Assembly: GCF_017983445.1 (NCBI RefSeq)
Contig: NZ_JAGOBJ010000012.1
Location: forward strand, 1-64,000
DNA length: 64,000 nt
Direction: 5' to 3'
Source of the DNA: Halomonas sp.
GTDB taxonomy: Bacteria; Pseudomonadota; Gammaproteobacteria; Pseudomonadales; Halomonadaceae
Shown here: positions 55,809-64,000 of the stretch, one piece after another
Numbering within the stretch: position 1 is the first letter of the stretch
How the letters are laid out: each line of letters opens with the position of its first letter
Translations under genes and position numbers: made by a program
Notes under the pieces: model-generated
What the model was told of the DNA's origin: nothing
Seen by the model: only the letters and a program-made list of their open reading frames with translations
Databases searched by the model: none

Positions 55809-57899
55809 ATGAGCTTGTTTGCAACGCTTTCGCGCTCGGTCGTCCTTGCCGTCATGCTGGTTGTTACCAGCCAGGCTGCGATGGCACAAATTGCGCCGAC
55901 CGACGAACAACGCCAAGCGGCAGAAGAAATTGCGGACGCACTCCGCTACGGCCACTACGCGAATATTACGTTTGATGAGCAGTGGTCACAGGAAGCCTTT
56001 CAACGCTACCTGGACTTTCTTGATGGCCAGCGGGCTTATCTACTAAGCCGTGATATTGAACCCTACCGTCATTTAGAAAACACCATGGCCGAGGCGCTGT
56101 TTAGCGGTGACCTGGACGACGCTTTCAAGCTTTACGATCAGCTCAGCGAGCGCCATATAGCGCGCACCGAGTGGCTGCTGGCACGTCTTGACGAAGGGTT
56201 GTCGTTTGATTTCGATAGCGATGAGCGCCTTGAAATCGACCGTGAAGACGCTGCCTGGGCGACCCGCGAAAGCGAGCTGGACGAAGTGTGGCGCAAGCGT
56301 CTGAAAAATGATGCGTTAACGCTAGCACTTACTGATCAAGACGAAGAGCAAATAGTAGACAACCTGCGCCAACGCTATGAAGGCCAGCTGTCCCGCCTGA
56401 AACAAACAGAATCCGAAGATGTATTTGGCCTGTTAATGGCTGCCGTCACCAGCACCATTGATCCGCATACTGGCTATCTGTCCCCCCGCCAGAGCGAATC
56501 CTTTGACATCCAGATGAGCCTGTCGCTTGAAGGCATCGGCGCACTGTTACAGGCGGATGGTGAATACGTCAAAGTGGCAAGCCTGGTAACTGGTGGCCCC
56601 GCCGATCGCGCTGACGTACTGGAGCCTGCCGACCGCATTATCGCCGTTGGTCAGGAAGATGGCGAAATGGTCAATGTGGTGGGCATGCGCCTGGATAACG
56701 TGGTCGACCTGATTCGCGGCCCCAAAGGCTCGGTGGTGCGTCTGGACATTGTCCCCGCTCAGGCTGTTGACATGACCCGCTCGCATATCGTCGAAATTAC
56801 CCGCGATACGGTAAGCCTTGAAGACCAGGCTGCCCACGGCGAAGTAATCGATGTTGAGCGTGATGGCGAACCTCACCCGGTCGGGGTAATCAACATCCCT
56901 ACTTTCTACGTTGATTTCGATGCATGGCAGGCAGGTGAAGAAGAGTACCGCAGCACCACGCGCGACGTAGCCCGTGAAATCGAGCGCCTGAAGGAAGAAG
57001 GCGTTGAAGGTATCGTGCTGGACCTGCGCAATAACGGCGGCGGCGCCCTACAGGAAGCCAACTCGCTTATTGGCCTGTTTATTGACCGCGGCCCCACCGT
57101 CCAGGTGCGCGATGCCCAAGGCCGTATTCAGCTTTATGGCGATACGGATGCAGGCACCACTTACGATGGCCCGCTGACCGTTCTGGTGAACCGCCTCTCT
57201 GCCTCTGCCTCGGAAATATTCGCGGGCGCCATTCAGGATTACGGCCGTGGCCTGGTGGTTGGCTCCTCAACCTTTGGCAAAGGTACCGTTCAAACCTTGA
57301 ATGACCTAAGCCATGGGCAAATAAAGCTGACCCGCGCCAAGTTTTATCGCATTTCCGGCGAGAGTACGCAAAATCGCGGGGTTGATCCAGACATCAGCTT
57401 CCCAAGCCTGATCGACCCGGAGCGCATTGGTGAAAGCAGCCTGGATAACGCTTTGGGCTGGGATACGGTTCAAAATGTCCAGTACCGTCGTTATGGCACT
57501 CCGGAAATCTTTATTGATGCACTGGCGGCCGAGCATACGGCACGCGCCAAAACGAACCCCAACTTCCGTTACCTTGAAAGTCAGTCTGCGCTGGCTCGTC
57601 AGCTGCGCGAACAGCACACGACAGTCAGCCTGAACCGCGAGCAGCGCCAGCGCGAGCTTGAGGCCCAGGAAGCCGAGCAGCTTTCGCTTGAAAACCAGCG
57701 CCGTCGGGCCCTGAAGCTTCCCGAGCTTGACGAGTGGATGGACGCACGCATTGACAGCGGTGAGCCCGAGGAAGGCACCGAGACGGACGAGAACGAAGAT
57801 GAAGACATGCCGGTTGATCGCGCACCGGTATTAGAAGCAGCAGAAATTCTGCTCGACTACGCCCATATGCAGAAAACCCAGCGGATGGCCGCGCGCTAA
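55809..57899 (+). CDS. prc: Carboxy-terminal (tail-specific) protease Prc
   Basis: A 696-residue S41 protease (E. coli 682). Signal peptide ending at AMA, N-terminal helical region, PDZ domain (about 235-325), then the protease core with catalytic Ser466 in NRLSASASEIFAG and Lys491 in GSSTFGKGTVQ, spaced 25 residues as in E. coli. The C-terminal region is charged and partly coiled coil. It acts in the periplasm on misfolded or tagged proteins and on cell-wall enzymes. It ends at a strong terminator. Confidence 0.95.
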   Translation: MSLFATLSRSVVLAVMLVVTSQAAMAQIAPTDEQRQAAEEIADALRYGHYANITFDEQWSQEAFQRYLDFLDGQRAYLLSRDIEPYRHLENTMAEALFSGDLDDAFKLYDQLSERHIARTEWLLARLDEGLSFDFDSDERLEIDREDAAWATRESELDEVWRKRLKNDALTLALTDQDEEQIVDNLRQRYEGQLSRLKQTESEDVFGLLMAAVTSTIDPHTGYLSPRQSESFDIQMSLSLEGIGALLQADGEYVKVASLVTGGPADRADVLEPADRIIAVGQEDGEMVNVVGMRLDNVVDLIRGPKGSVVRLDIVPAQAVDMTRSHIVEITRDTVSLEDQAAHGEVIDVERDGEPHPVGVINIPTFYVDFDAWQAGEEEYRSTTRDVAREIERLKEEGVEGIVLDLRNNGGGALQEANSLIGLFIDRGPTVQVRDAQGRIQLYGDTDAGTTYDGPLTVLVNRLSASASEIFAGAIQDYGRGLVVGSSTFGKGTVQTLNDLSHGQIKLTRAKFYRISGESTQNRGVDPDISFPSLIDPERIGESSLDNALGWDTVQNVQYRRYGTPEIFIDALAAEHTARAKTNPNFRYLESQSALARQLREQHTTVSLNREQRQRELEAQEAEQLSLENQRRRALKLPELDEWMDARIDSGEPEEGTETDENEDEDMPVDRAPVLEAAEILLDYAHMQKTQRMAAR

Positions 57900-57919
57900 G
57901 CGCCAAGCCTCTGCCCTGC

Positions 57920-57947
57920 AACGCCGGCCTGAAGGTCGGCGTTTTTT
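57920..57947 (+). terminator. Rho-independent terminator of prc
   Basis: Stem AACGCCGGCC (57920-57929), loop TGAA, stem GGTCGGCGTT (57934-57943, one G-T pair), T residues to 57947. Confidence 0.92.
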
Positions 57948-58024
57948 TATAACGCAGCATTTTTCCAATTACCAGACACGCAAAATTACCCAAAATGCAG
58001 CTAGGCAGCGGGCGTTAAGGCAAT

Positions 58025-58064
58025 AACTGAGAGATGTAAATAAGAACTGAGAGATTTAAATAAG
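58025..58064. repeat. Tandem repeat, 20 bp x 2
   Basis: Units 58025-58044 and 58045-58064 are 19 of 20 identical (core AACTGAGAGAT and TAAATAAG). It lies between the prc terminator and the tRNA-Asn genes. Confidence 0.85.
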
Positions 58065-58128
58065 GCAGGCACATCATTCCAGAATCGCACATGAAGAAAT
58101 GCACAAAACATCTAGAAAGATAAGAAGA

Positions 58129-58204
58129 TGGCTCCTCGAACAGGACTCGAACCTGTGACCCAATGATTAACAGTCATTTGCTCTACCAACTGAGCTATCG
58201 AGGA
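58129..58204 (-). tRNA. tRNA-Asn (anticodon GTT), copy 3 in transcription order
   Basis: 76 bases with encoded CCA. Acceptor TCCTCGA pairs with TCGAGGA and the anticodon loop reads CTGTTAA, giving GTT. Identical to the two other copies. Confidence 0.95.
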
Positions 58205-58256
58205 ATAACGCGCTACCTGGTACGACTGACCAAACAGGTAGTGAAATAGAAAAGCT

Positions 58257-58332
58257 TGGCTCCTCGAACAGGACTCGAACCTGTGACCCAATGATTAACA
58301 GTCATTTGCTCTACCAACTGAGCTATCGAGGA
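58257..58332 (-). tRNA. tRNA-Asn (anticodon GTT), copy 2
   Basis: 76 bases, identical to the copies on either side; spacers are 52 and 46 bases and unrelated to each other. Confidence 0.95.
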
Positions 58333-58378
58333 ACATCTTAAGCTATTGTGTTTCAAGCAGAACCAATCTTTAAAGTGT

Positions 58379-58454
58379 TGGCTCCTCGAACAGGACTCGA
58401 ACCTGTGACCCAATGATTAACAGTCATTTGCTCTACCAACTGAGCTATCGAGGA
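58379..58454 (-). tRNA. tRNA-Asn (anticodon GTT), copy 1
   Basis: 76 bases, first of the three in transcription order. The three genes probably form one transcript. Its upstream side faces miaB, with about 180 bases that should hold both promoters. Confidence 0.95.
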
Positions 58455-58636
58455 ACTGCTCAAACACGGTGCGTAGTATACTGATTGAGACGCGAAGGTC
58501 AAGTATCGATTATAGCTGAACGCTAGCCCCGGGTTTCTTGTGTCCGTATAATAGGGTTATTCAACAGTGGCCTAAGCCACTACACGACATTTCATTCATC
58601 CCTCGTCTCCCGACGACTCATAGATGACAGGTACCG

Positions 58637-59980
58637 ATGGCGAAGAAGCTCTTCATCAAAACGCACGGCTGCCAAATGAACGAGTACGACTCCTCCCGTA
58701 TGGCGGATCTGCTCGGTGAATCTCATCAGCTTGAACTAACCGACAACGAGAAGGAAGCCGACGTTATCCTTCTCAACACCTGCTCGATTCGTGAGAAGGC
58801 GCAGGAGAAGGTGTTTCATCAGCTGGGACGCTGGAAAAAGCTTAAAGATGCCAATCCCGATCTGGTGATTGGCGTAGGCGGCTGCGTAGCGAGCCAGGAA
58901 GGCGAAGCGCTGCGCAAGCGCGCACCCTTCGTAGATATGGTTTTCGGCCCGCAAACGCTGCACCGTGTGCCCTCCATGCTGGATGCACGCAGCAACAACC
59001 AAATTGCCGCGGTAGATGTAACGTTCCCGGAAATCGAGAAGTTCGATCATCTGCCCCAGCCCAAGTCGGATGGCGCGACGGCCTTTGTCTCGATCATGGA
59101 AGGCTGCTCCAAGTACTGTACCTTCTGCGTGGTGCCCTATACCCGCGGAGAAGAGGTCTCGCGCCCGTTTGAAAAGGTCATGGATGAAGTTATCCATCTG
59201 GCCGATCAAGGGGTGCGTGAAGTCAACCTGCTGGGCCAAAACGTTAATGCCTATCGGGGCGATAACGACGATGGCGATGAAATTGATCTTGCTGAACTGA
59301 TTGCCTGCATCGCCGCGGTGGATGGTATTGACCGCATTCGCTTTACCACCTCACACCCGGTTGAGTTTACCGATAGTCTGGTTGATGCCTTCGCGGAAAT
59401 CCCCGAGCTTGTCAGCCATCTGCATTTGCCGGTTCAATCAGGCTCCGATCGCATTCTGAGCGCCATGAAACGTGGCCATACGGCAGAAGAGTACATTGAG
59501 AAGATGGAGCGCGTTCGCGCCAATCGCCCGGATATCAGCTTCTCATCTGACTTTATTATCGGCTTCCCCGGCGAGACTGAGGAAGACTTTGAAGCCACGA
59601 TGAACCTGATCCACCGGATTGGCTTTGATCACTCGTTTAGCTTTGTGTACTCAGCGCGCCCTGGCACCCCTGCCTCAGGCTTGCCGGATGACACACCGGA
59701 AAGCGTCAAGAAGCAGCGCCTGGCGATTCTGCAGGAACGCATTCTGCAGAATGTGGCCCAGATCAGCCGCCGCATGGTAGGTTCTACCCAGCGTATTCTG
59801 GTCACCGGCTTCTCGCCGAAAGACCCAGGACAGCTCTCCGGGCGTACCGAGAATAACCGCGTGGTGAACTTCCGCGCGGCCAATCCGACCGAGCTGATTG
59901 GCTACTTTGTGGATGTCGAAATTACCGAGGCATTCCCCAATTCCCTTCGCGGCGAGCTTGCTTCCTCAGAACGTTATTGA
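58637..59980 (+). CDS. miaB: tRNA-2-methylthio-N6-dimethylallyladenosine synthase MiaB
   Basis: A 447-residue radical-SAM methylthiotransferase acting on A37 of tRNAs that read U-starting codons. The first Fe-S cluster uses Cys in [18 protein letters not shown] and GGCVAS; the radical-SAM cluster is CSKYCTFC; a C-terminal TRAM domain begins near residue 380. It stands at the head of the conserved miaB-ybeZ-ybeY-ybeX-lnt group. Confidence 0.96.
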   Translation: MAKKLFIKTHGCQMNEYDSSRMADLLGESHQLELTDNEKEADVILLNTCSIREKAQEKVFHQLGRWKKLKDANPDLVIGVGGCVASQEGEALRKRAPFVDMVFGPQTLHRVPSMLDARSNNQIAAVDVTFPEIEKFDHLPQPKSDGATAFVSIMEGCSKYCTFCVVPYTRGEEVSRPFEKVMDEVIHLADQGVREVNLLGQNVNAYRGDNDDGDEIDLAELIACIAAVDGIDRIRFTTSHPVEFTDSLVDAFAEIPELVSHLHLPVQSGSDRILSAMKRGHTAEEYIEKMERVRANRPDISFSSDFIIGFPGETEEDFEATMNLIHRIGFDHSFSFVYSARPGTPASGLPDDTPESVKKQRLAILQERILQNVAQISRRMVGSTQRILVTGFSPKDPGQLSGRTENNRVVNFRAANPTELIGYFVDVEITEAFPNSLRGELASSERY

Positions 59981-60067
59981 ACGCTCTCTTATCTTAGGTA
60001 ATTGCCCCGGCACCCGTCGGGGCAGTAAGCTGAGACCTACATACATCAACTGACGGGTTTCCTACTC

Positions 60068-61147
60068 TTGAGCCAACCATCAACTCAGGCCAATCGCATC
60101 ATTACCCTAAGCCTTGAACCCAATGATCCGCAGCGTCTTGCGAGCCTTTGCGGCCAGCAGGATGAGCACTTGAAGTTGATTGAAAGCCGACTGGATGTGA
60201 CGTTACGCAACCGGGGCAATGTTTTTCAGCTTGCAGGGCCAGCTAACCGCATCAAGGCAGCGGCGAACGTACTTGAACACCTTTATCGTGAAACGGCAGC
60301 TGACGAGCTTTCTGCCGACACCGTGCACCTGTTCCTTCAGGAATCTGGCCTGGAAGCGTTAGAGGACGAAGAGGATGGTGAAGGCGGCAGCGATGAAGTG
60401 ATCATGCGCACCCCGCGCACCATGATCAAACCCCGCGGCCTGAACCAGCAACGCTATGTGTCCAGCATTCGCGAGCACGATATCAACTTCGGTATTGGGC
60501 CAGCGGGTACCGGTAAAACCTACCTTGCCGTTGCGGCTGCCGTGGAAGCGCTTAATCAGCAGGAAGTTCGTCGTATTCTGCTGGTACGCCCAGCGGTTGA
60601 AGCGGGTGAAAAGCTCGGCTTCCTGCCAGGCGACCTGGCCCAAAAGATCGATCCGTACCTGCGCCCGCTGTATGACGCGCTGTACGAGATGATCGGCTTT
60701 GAACAAGTGGCCAAGCTTATCGAGCGCCAGGTGATTGAAATAGCGCCGCTGGCCTATATGCGTGGCCGCACGCTCAACAATTCGTACATCATTTTGGATG
60801 AGAGCCAGAACACCACGCCGGAGCAGATGAAGATGTTTCTGACCCGGATCGGCTTTGGCTCTACGGCGGTGATCACCGGGGATATTACTCAGGTCGACCT
60901 ACCCCGTGGGCAGCGTTCAGGCCTGTCTCAGGTGCTTGACGTATTGAAAGATACGCCAGGGATCGGCGTCACCCACTTTGCTGCTAAAGACGTGGTGCGC
61001 CACCCATTGGTACAGCGTATTATCGAAGCGTACGACGACTTTGAATCACAGCAGGAAGTCGAAGAGCGTGCCCGTCGCGACGCCCGCCAGCAAGAGCGCG
61101 AAGCACGCCTTCAGGCCCAGGAACGCTGGGGAGATACGTCACGTTGA
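60068..61147 (+). CDS. ybeZ: PhoH-like ATPase YbeZ
   Basis: A 359-residue protein: a small KH-like N-terminal region, then the PhoH P-loop domain with Walker A GPAGTGKT (about 141-148) and Walker B IILDESQN. YbeZ works with YbeY in RNA maturation. The start is TTG 60068; no ATG is near, and the N-terminus aligns in length with E. coli YbeZ. The stop overlaps the ybeY start as TTGA. Confidence 0.92.
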   Translation: MSQPSTQANRIITLSLEPNDPQRLASLCGQQDEHLKLIESRLDVTLRNRGNVFQLAGPANRIKAAANVLEHLYRETAADELSADTVHLFLQESGLEALEDEEDGEGGSDEVIMRTPRTMIKPRGLNQQRYVSSIREHDINFGIGPAGTGKTYLAVAAAVEALNQQEVRRILLVRPAVEAGEKLGFLPGDLAQKIDPYLRPLYDALYEMIGFEQVAKLIERQVIEIAPLAYMRGRTLNNSYIILDESQNTTPEQMKMFLTRIGFGSTAVITGDITQVDLPRGQRSGLSQVLDVLKDTPGIGVTHFAAKDVVRHPLVQRIIEAYDDFESQQEVEERARRDARQQEREARLQAQERWGDTSR

Positions 61148-61608
61148 ACGCTATCGTGATTGATCGCCAAGCCGCGATTGATGAGCCGACACTGCCCACC
61201 CTTGAACAGCTCACCCACTGGGTGGGCTGTGTGTTTGCGCATCACCCCGATGATGAACGTAAAGAGCTCACCATTCGATTTGTCGATGAGCAGGAAAGTC
61301 AGACTCTGAACCGTGATTATCGCGGTAAGGACAAGCCCACCAACGTTTTATCGTTTCCGTTTGAAAATCCGCCCGGCATGACGTTACCACTGCTGGGAGA
61401 TTTGATTATCTGTCATGCGGTAGTGTTAAACGAGGCAGATGAACAGCAAAAGCCGTTGGCCAACCACTACGCACATATGGTCGTTCATGGCACGCTCCAT
61501 TTAATGGGCTATGACCATATTGAGGACCAGGAGGCGGAAGAGATGGAACAGCTTGAGCGAACACTACTTGCCGAGCTTGCAATCCCCGACCCTTATCACG
61601 TCGTTTGA
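61144..61608 (+). CDS. ybeY: Endoribonuclease YbeY
   Basis: A 154-residue zinc endoribonuclease for 16S rRNA 3' maturation and ribosome quality control. The H3xH5xH zinc motif is intact ([13 protein letters not shown]), as is GDLIIC. It begins with TTG 61144, overlapping ybeZ by 4 bases. Confidence 0.94.
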   Translation: MNAIVIDRQAAIDEPTLPTLEQLTHWVGCVFAHHPDDERKELTIRFVDEQESQTLNRDYRGKDKPTNVLSFPFENPPGMTLPLLGDLIICHAVVLNEADEQQKPLANHYAHMVVHGTLHLMGYDHIEDQEAEEMEQLERTLLAELAIPDPYHVV

Positions 61609-61738
61609 ACAAGCGCCGCAACATTGGCTCAAAGCGGCTGGCATAGAGCCCTGAGTCAGTGATAAAACGTTGGCTTGCGATGTGGCTTTTTATGCACGCC
61701 AAGGCAGTTATCTGCCCCATAAACAAGAGATTTGACGC

Positions 61739-62626
61739 ATGAGCGAAGACCGATCGAGCAACCCTAATCAAAAATCCTGGCTCGAGAAACTCTTTGGCGC
61801 CCTAACCGGAGACAGTGACGAACCCAGCTCACGCGATGAGCTGATGACGTTTTTACGCCACACTGCAGGGAAGTTGAAGCTGGATCAGGACGCCATCATG
61901 ATTATCGAGGGCGCGCTTGAGATTAGCGATCAGCAGGTTCGTGAGGTCCTGATTCCCCGCTCCCAGGTCTCCGCCATTACCCTGGATCAAACCAGCGACG
62001 GCTATCTGCCGCTTATTCAGGAAACCGGCCACTCCCGTTACCCTGTGATCGGCGAAAATCTGGACGATATAAAAGGCATTCTGCTGGTTAAAGACCTGCT
62101 ACCTCTACTTTCGCAAACCCAGGAAAGCCGTGACGCTTTCAAGCTTGAAGACATCCTCCGACCGGCCATGTTCATCCCCGAGTCCAAGCGTCTGAACAGC
62201 CTGTTGAAAGAGTTTCGTGACACCCACAACCATATGGCGATTGTGGTGGATGAGTACGGCGGTACGGCAGGTATTATCACCATCGAAGATATCCTTGAGC
62301 AAATCGTAGGTGATATTGAAGATGAGCACGACACCGACGAAGAAGACGATATCCGTACGCTTGAAAACGGCCATTTTGCCATTCGCGCCCTCACCCCCAT
62401 CGAAGATTTTAACGATCGTTTTGGCACCGAGTTTTCCGATGACGAATTCGATACGGTTGGCGGTCTGGTGATGCAGCAGTTTGGCCACTTGCCCGGTCGC
62501 GGTGAACATACCCGTTTCGGCGGCTGGCGTTTCGTTATCCTGAATGCCGATAACCGACGTATTCGTTTGCTGGAAGCCTACCGCGATGACAACACCGAGA
62601 GTACCGACGACAAAGACGGTGATTAA
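61739..62626 (+). CDS. ybeX: CorC/YbeX-family CBS-domain protein
   Basis: A 295-residue soluble protein: two CBS domains (about 70-195; VREVLIPRSQV and HMAIVVDEYGGTAGIITIEDILEQIVG) and a C-terminal CorC/HlyC transporter-associated domain. In enterics it is linked to magnesium/cobalt efflux and ribosome assembly. It lacks a membrane part. The protein is strongly acidic. 130 bases separate it from ybeY. Confidence 0.92.
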   Translation: MSEDRSSNPNQKSWLEKLFGALTGDSDEPSSRDELMTFLRHTAGKLKLDQDAIMIIEGALEISDQQVREVLIPRSQVSAITLDQTSDGYLPLIQETGHSRYPVIGENLDDIKGILLVKDLLPLLSQTQESRDAFKLEDILRPAMFIPESKRLNSLLKEFRDTHNHMAIVVDEYGGTAGIITIEDILEQIVGDIEDEHDTDEEDDIRTLENGHFAIRALTPIEDFNDRFGTEFSDDEFDTVGGLVMQQFGHLPGRGEHTRFGGWRFVILNADNRRIRLLEAYRDDNTESTDDKDGD

Positions 62627-62677
62627 TACGTTGTTCGCCCATAGACTTGCTAAATGATTAGCCGACAGGACATCACC

Positions 62678-64000
62678 ATGGGGCCGACGCCCATTTTTAT
62701 GCTGCAACTGCTACTCGCCCTCGTGGCGGGCGGTTTCACCACGCTCACGGCCTCACCGTTTGAATTATGGTGGCTTGGCCCGATCGCGATCGCATTGCTT
62801 TACATGGGCCTGCATACCCTGACGCCTGCCCAGGCAGCGCTTAAAGGCTGGCTGTATGGTGTGGCGCTTTTCGCAAGCGGCACTTCATGGGTATATGTTT
62901 CTATCCATGACTATGGCTACACCGGCGTACCGCTGGCCGTCTTTCTGACGGCCCTGTTTGTGGGTGTATTAGCGCTTTTTTATGCGGGTATCTTTTGGCT
63001 TTATCGACGTTTTTTTACGCCCAAACTGGCGCTGCTTACCTTTGCAGGTATTTGGGTATTGGGCGAAGTGCTGCGCACCTATCTGTTTACGGGCTTTCCC
63101 TGGCTGCTGCTGGGTTCAGGCTATGTCGACTCGCCGCTGGCCAGTTGGGCACCCATCGGTGGTGTGTACCTGCTCTCGCTGCTGGTGATGCTTAGCGGCA
63201 CGCTCGCCGCTGAAGCCGTACTACGTCGCCAATGGTGGGCGCTCGCGCCACTTGCGGCTATCTGGCTTATTCCCCTGGCGCTTCCTCAGCAGTGGACGAC
63301 CTCCGCCGAGACGCCTACCCGCGTTGCCCTGCTTCAAGGCAACCTGCCCCAGCTTTTAAAGTGGACGCCCGAAGGCCAGCGTACCGCTGCCAATACGTAT
63401 AGTCGTTTGACCGCTGACGTGGCCGATGAAGTGGATATCGTGATCTGGCCGGAAACGGCGCTGCCCATGATGGAAGCCCAGGCACGCCCGGTGCTGGAGC
63501 GGGTGCAGTCCAACCTGCCGCCAGGTGTTGCGCTGGTAACCGGGATCGTTCAGCTGGATGAGGCCAACCGCTACTATAATGGAGTGATTGGCGTCGGCAG
63601 TGTCGAAGGCAGCTATCAAAAAGAGCACTTGGTGCCCTTTGGCGAATACCTGCCCCTGGAAAGCGTGCTGCGCGGTGCTATCAACTTTTTTGACCTGCCG
63701 ATGTCAAGCTTTACCAAAGGCGCTTCTGAGCAGACGCCAATGCTTGCGGCAGGCGTAAGCCTTGGCAATGCGATTTGCTATGAAATCATTTACCCACAGC
63801 TTGTCGCCCGCCGCGCTCAAGAAAGCGATGTGCTGCTTACCGTTTCCAATGACACCTGGTTTGGCGCCTCGATCGGCCCTCATCAGCATTTGCAGATGGC
63901 CAGGCTTAGAGCACTGGAAAACGGCCGCTACGTGATACGCGCTACCAGCAATGGCATTACTGCCATTATTGATGCACGCGGTGAGATCGTGGCACGTGCT
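62678..64000 (+). CDS. lnt: Apolipoprotein N-acyltransferase Lnt, 5' part (3' end beyond window)
   Basis: 441 residues visible of about 510. A run of membrane helices (about residues 5-200) is followed by the nitrilase-like periplasmic domain with the catalytic set: Glu in VIWPETALP, Lys in YQKEHLVPFGEYLPLE and Cys in GNAICYEIIYP. It adds the third acyl chain to lipoproteins such as those at 12570, 46795 and 48730. Start ATG 62678 (AGGA upstream); an in-frame ATG at 62654 is possible. Confidence 0.93.
   Translation, partial: MGPTPIFMLQLLLALVAGGFTTLTASPFELWWLGPIAIALLYMGLHTLTPAQAALKGWLYGVALFASGTSWVYVSIHDYGYTGVPLAVFLTALFVGVLALFYAGIFWLYRRFFTPKLALLTFAGIWVLGEVLRTYLFTGFPWLLLGSGYVDSPLASWAPIGGVYLLSLLVMLSGTLAAEAVLRRQWWALAPLAAIWLIPLALPQQWTTSAETPTRVALLQGNLPQLLKWTPEGQRTAANTYSRLTADVADEVDIVIWPETALPMMEAQARPVLERVQSNLPPGVALVTGIVQLDEANRYYNGVIGVGSVEGSYQKEHLVPFGEYLPLESVLRGAINFFDLPMSSFTKGASEQTPMLAAGVSLGNAICYEIIYPQLVARRAQESDVLLTVSNDTWFGASIGPHQHLQMARLRALENGRYVIRATSNGITAIIDARGEIVARA

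Noticed and set aside
58213-58413. 66-codon minus-strand open frame
   Set aside because: It runs through the tRNA-Asn genes and their spacers.
58128-58455. Three long, evenly spaced direct repeats that look like a CRISPR array
   Set aside because: Each repeat folds as a complete tRNA-Asn with CCA, and there are no cas genes.

Overview
The window reads as an ordinary chromosomal segment of a gammaproteobacterium, most likely a halophile of the Halomonadaceae (Halomonas or a close relative). The basis is gene content and synteny: hemA-prfA-prmC next to a divergent TPR lipoprotein-lolB-ispE-tRNA-Gln-prs-rplY-pth-ychF run, miaB-ybeZ-ybeY-ybeX-lnt, rpe/gph near trpGDC, acidic periplasmic proteins, and moderate GC with AT-rich spacers. 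The genus is inferred from general resemblance, not from a database search. I see no prophage, insertion sequence, CRISPR array or plasmid function.

Layout. 1-8.4 kb: the 3' end of a ydiJ-type dehydrogenase, then trpC-trpD-trpG (minus strand), two small unknown proteins around a perfect bidirectional terminator, an orphan metal-binding lipoprotein-like protein, gph, a type II NADH dehydrogenase and rpe. trpE, which often sits beside gph, is absent. 8.6-12.4 kb: complete sulfate importer sbp-cysT-cysW-cysA. 12.5-15 kb: YajG-like lipoprotein, thiopurine methyltransferase, YgiM-like SH3 protein and a DUF1820 protein. 15.1-18.4 kb: an unassigned pair, an ATP-grasp ligase followed by a 679-residue protein whose C-terminal half carries a papain-like Gln/Cys/His/Asn pattern. 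18.4-24.8 kb: tlyA, mscK, pldA and a yqjD-yqjE-yqjK-like membrane operon. 24.9-31.5 kb: BaiN/YhiN flavoprotein, an RND adaptor and pump, a DUF3617 protein and a CPXCG protein.

31.5-41.8 kb: putrescine importer potF-potG-potH-potI with an intercistronic hairpin after potF; ahpC-ahpF behind a well-spaced OxyR-type site; then a 1086-residue protein that joins an unknown N-terminal region and an alpha/alpha-toroid-like region to a complete MurF-type ligase. 42-46.5 kb: hemA-prfA-prmC, with an lrp-family regulator inserted before moeB. 46.8-54.3 kb: outer-membrane lipoprotein and isoprenoid genes, prs, L25, pth, ychF and two tRNAs. 54.4-64 kb: M18 aminopeptidase, the Prc protease, three identical tRNA-Asn genes, miaB, ybeZ, ybeY, ybeX and the 5' part of lnt.

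Most of the window is housekeeping. The observations most worth following are (i) the ATP-grasp plus papain-like pair, (ii) the toroid-MurF fusion, and (iii) a recurrent class of short degenerate tandem repeats (period mostly 13-17 bp, 2-5 units) found in at least nine separate intergenic spacers, one of which repeats the Shine-Dalgarno sequence of pth.
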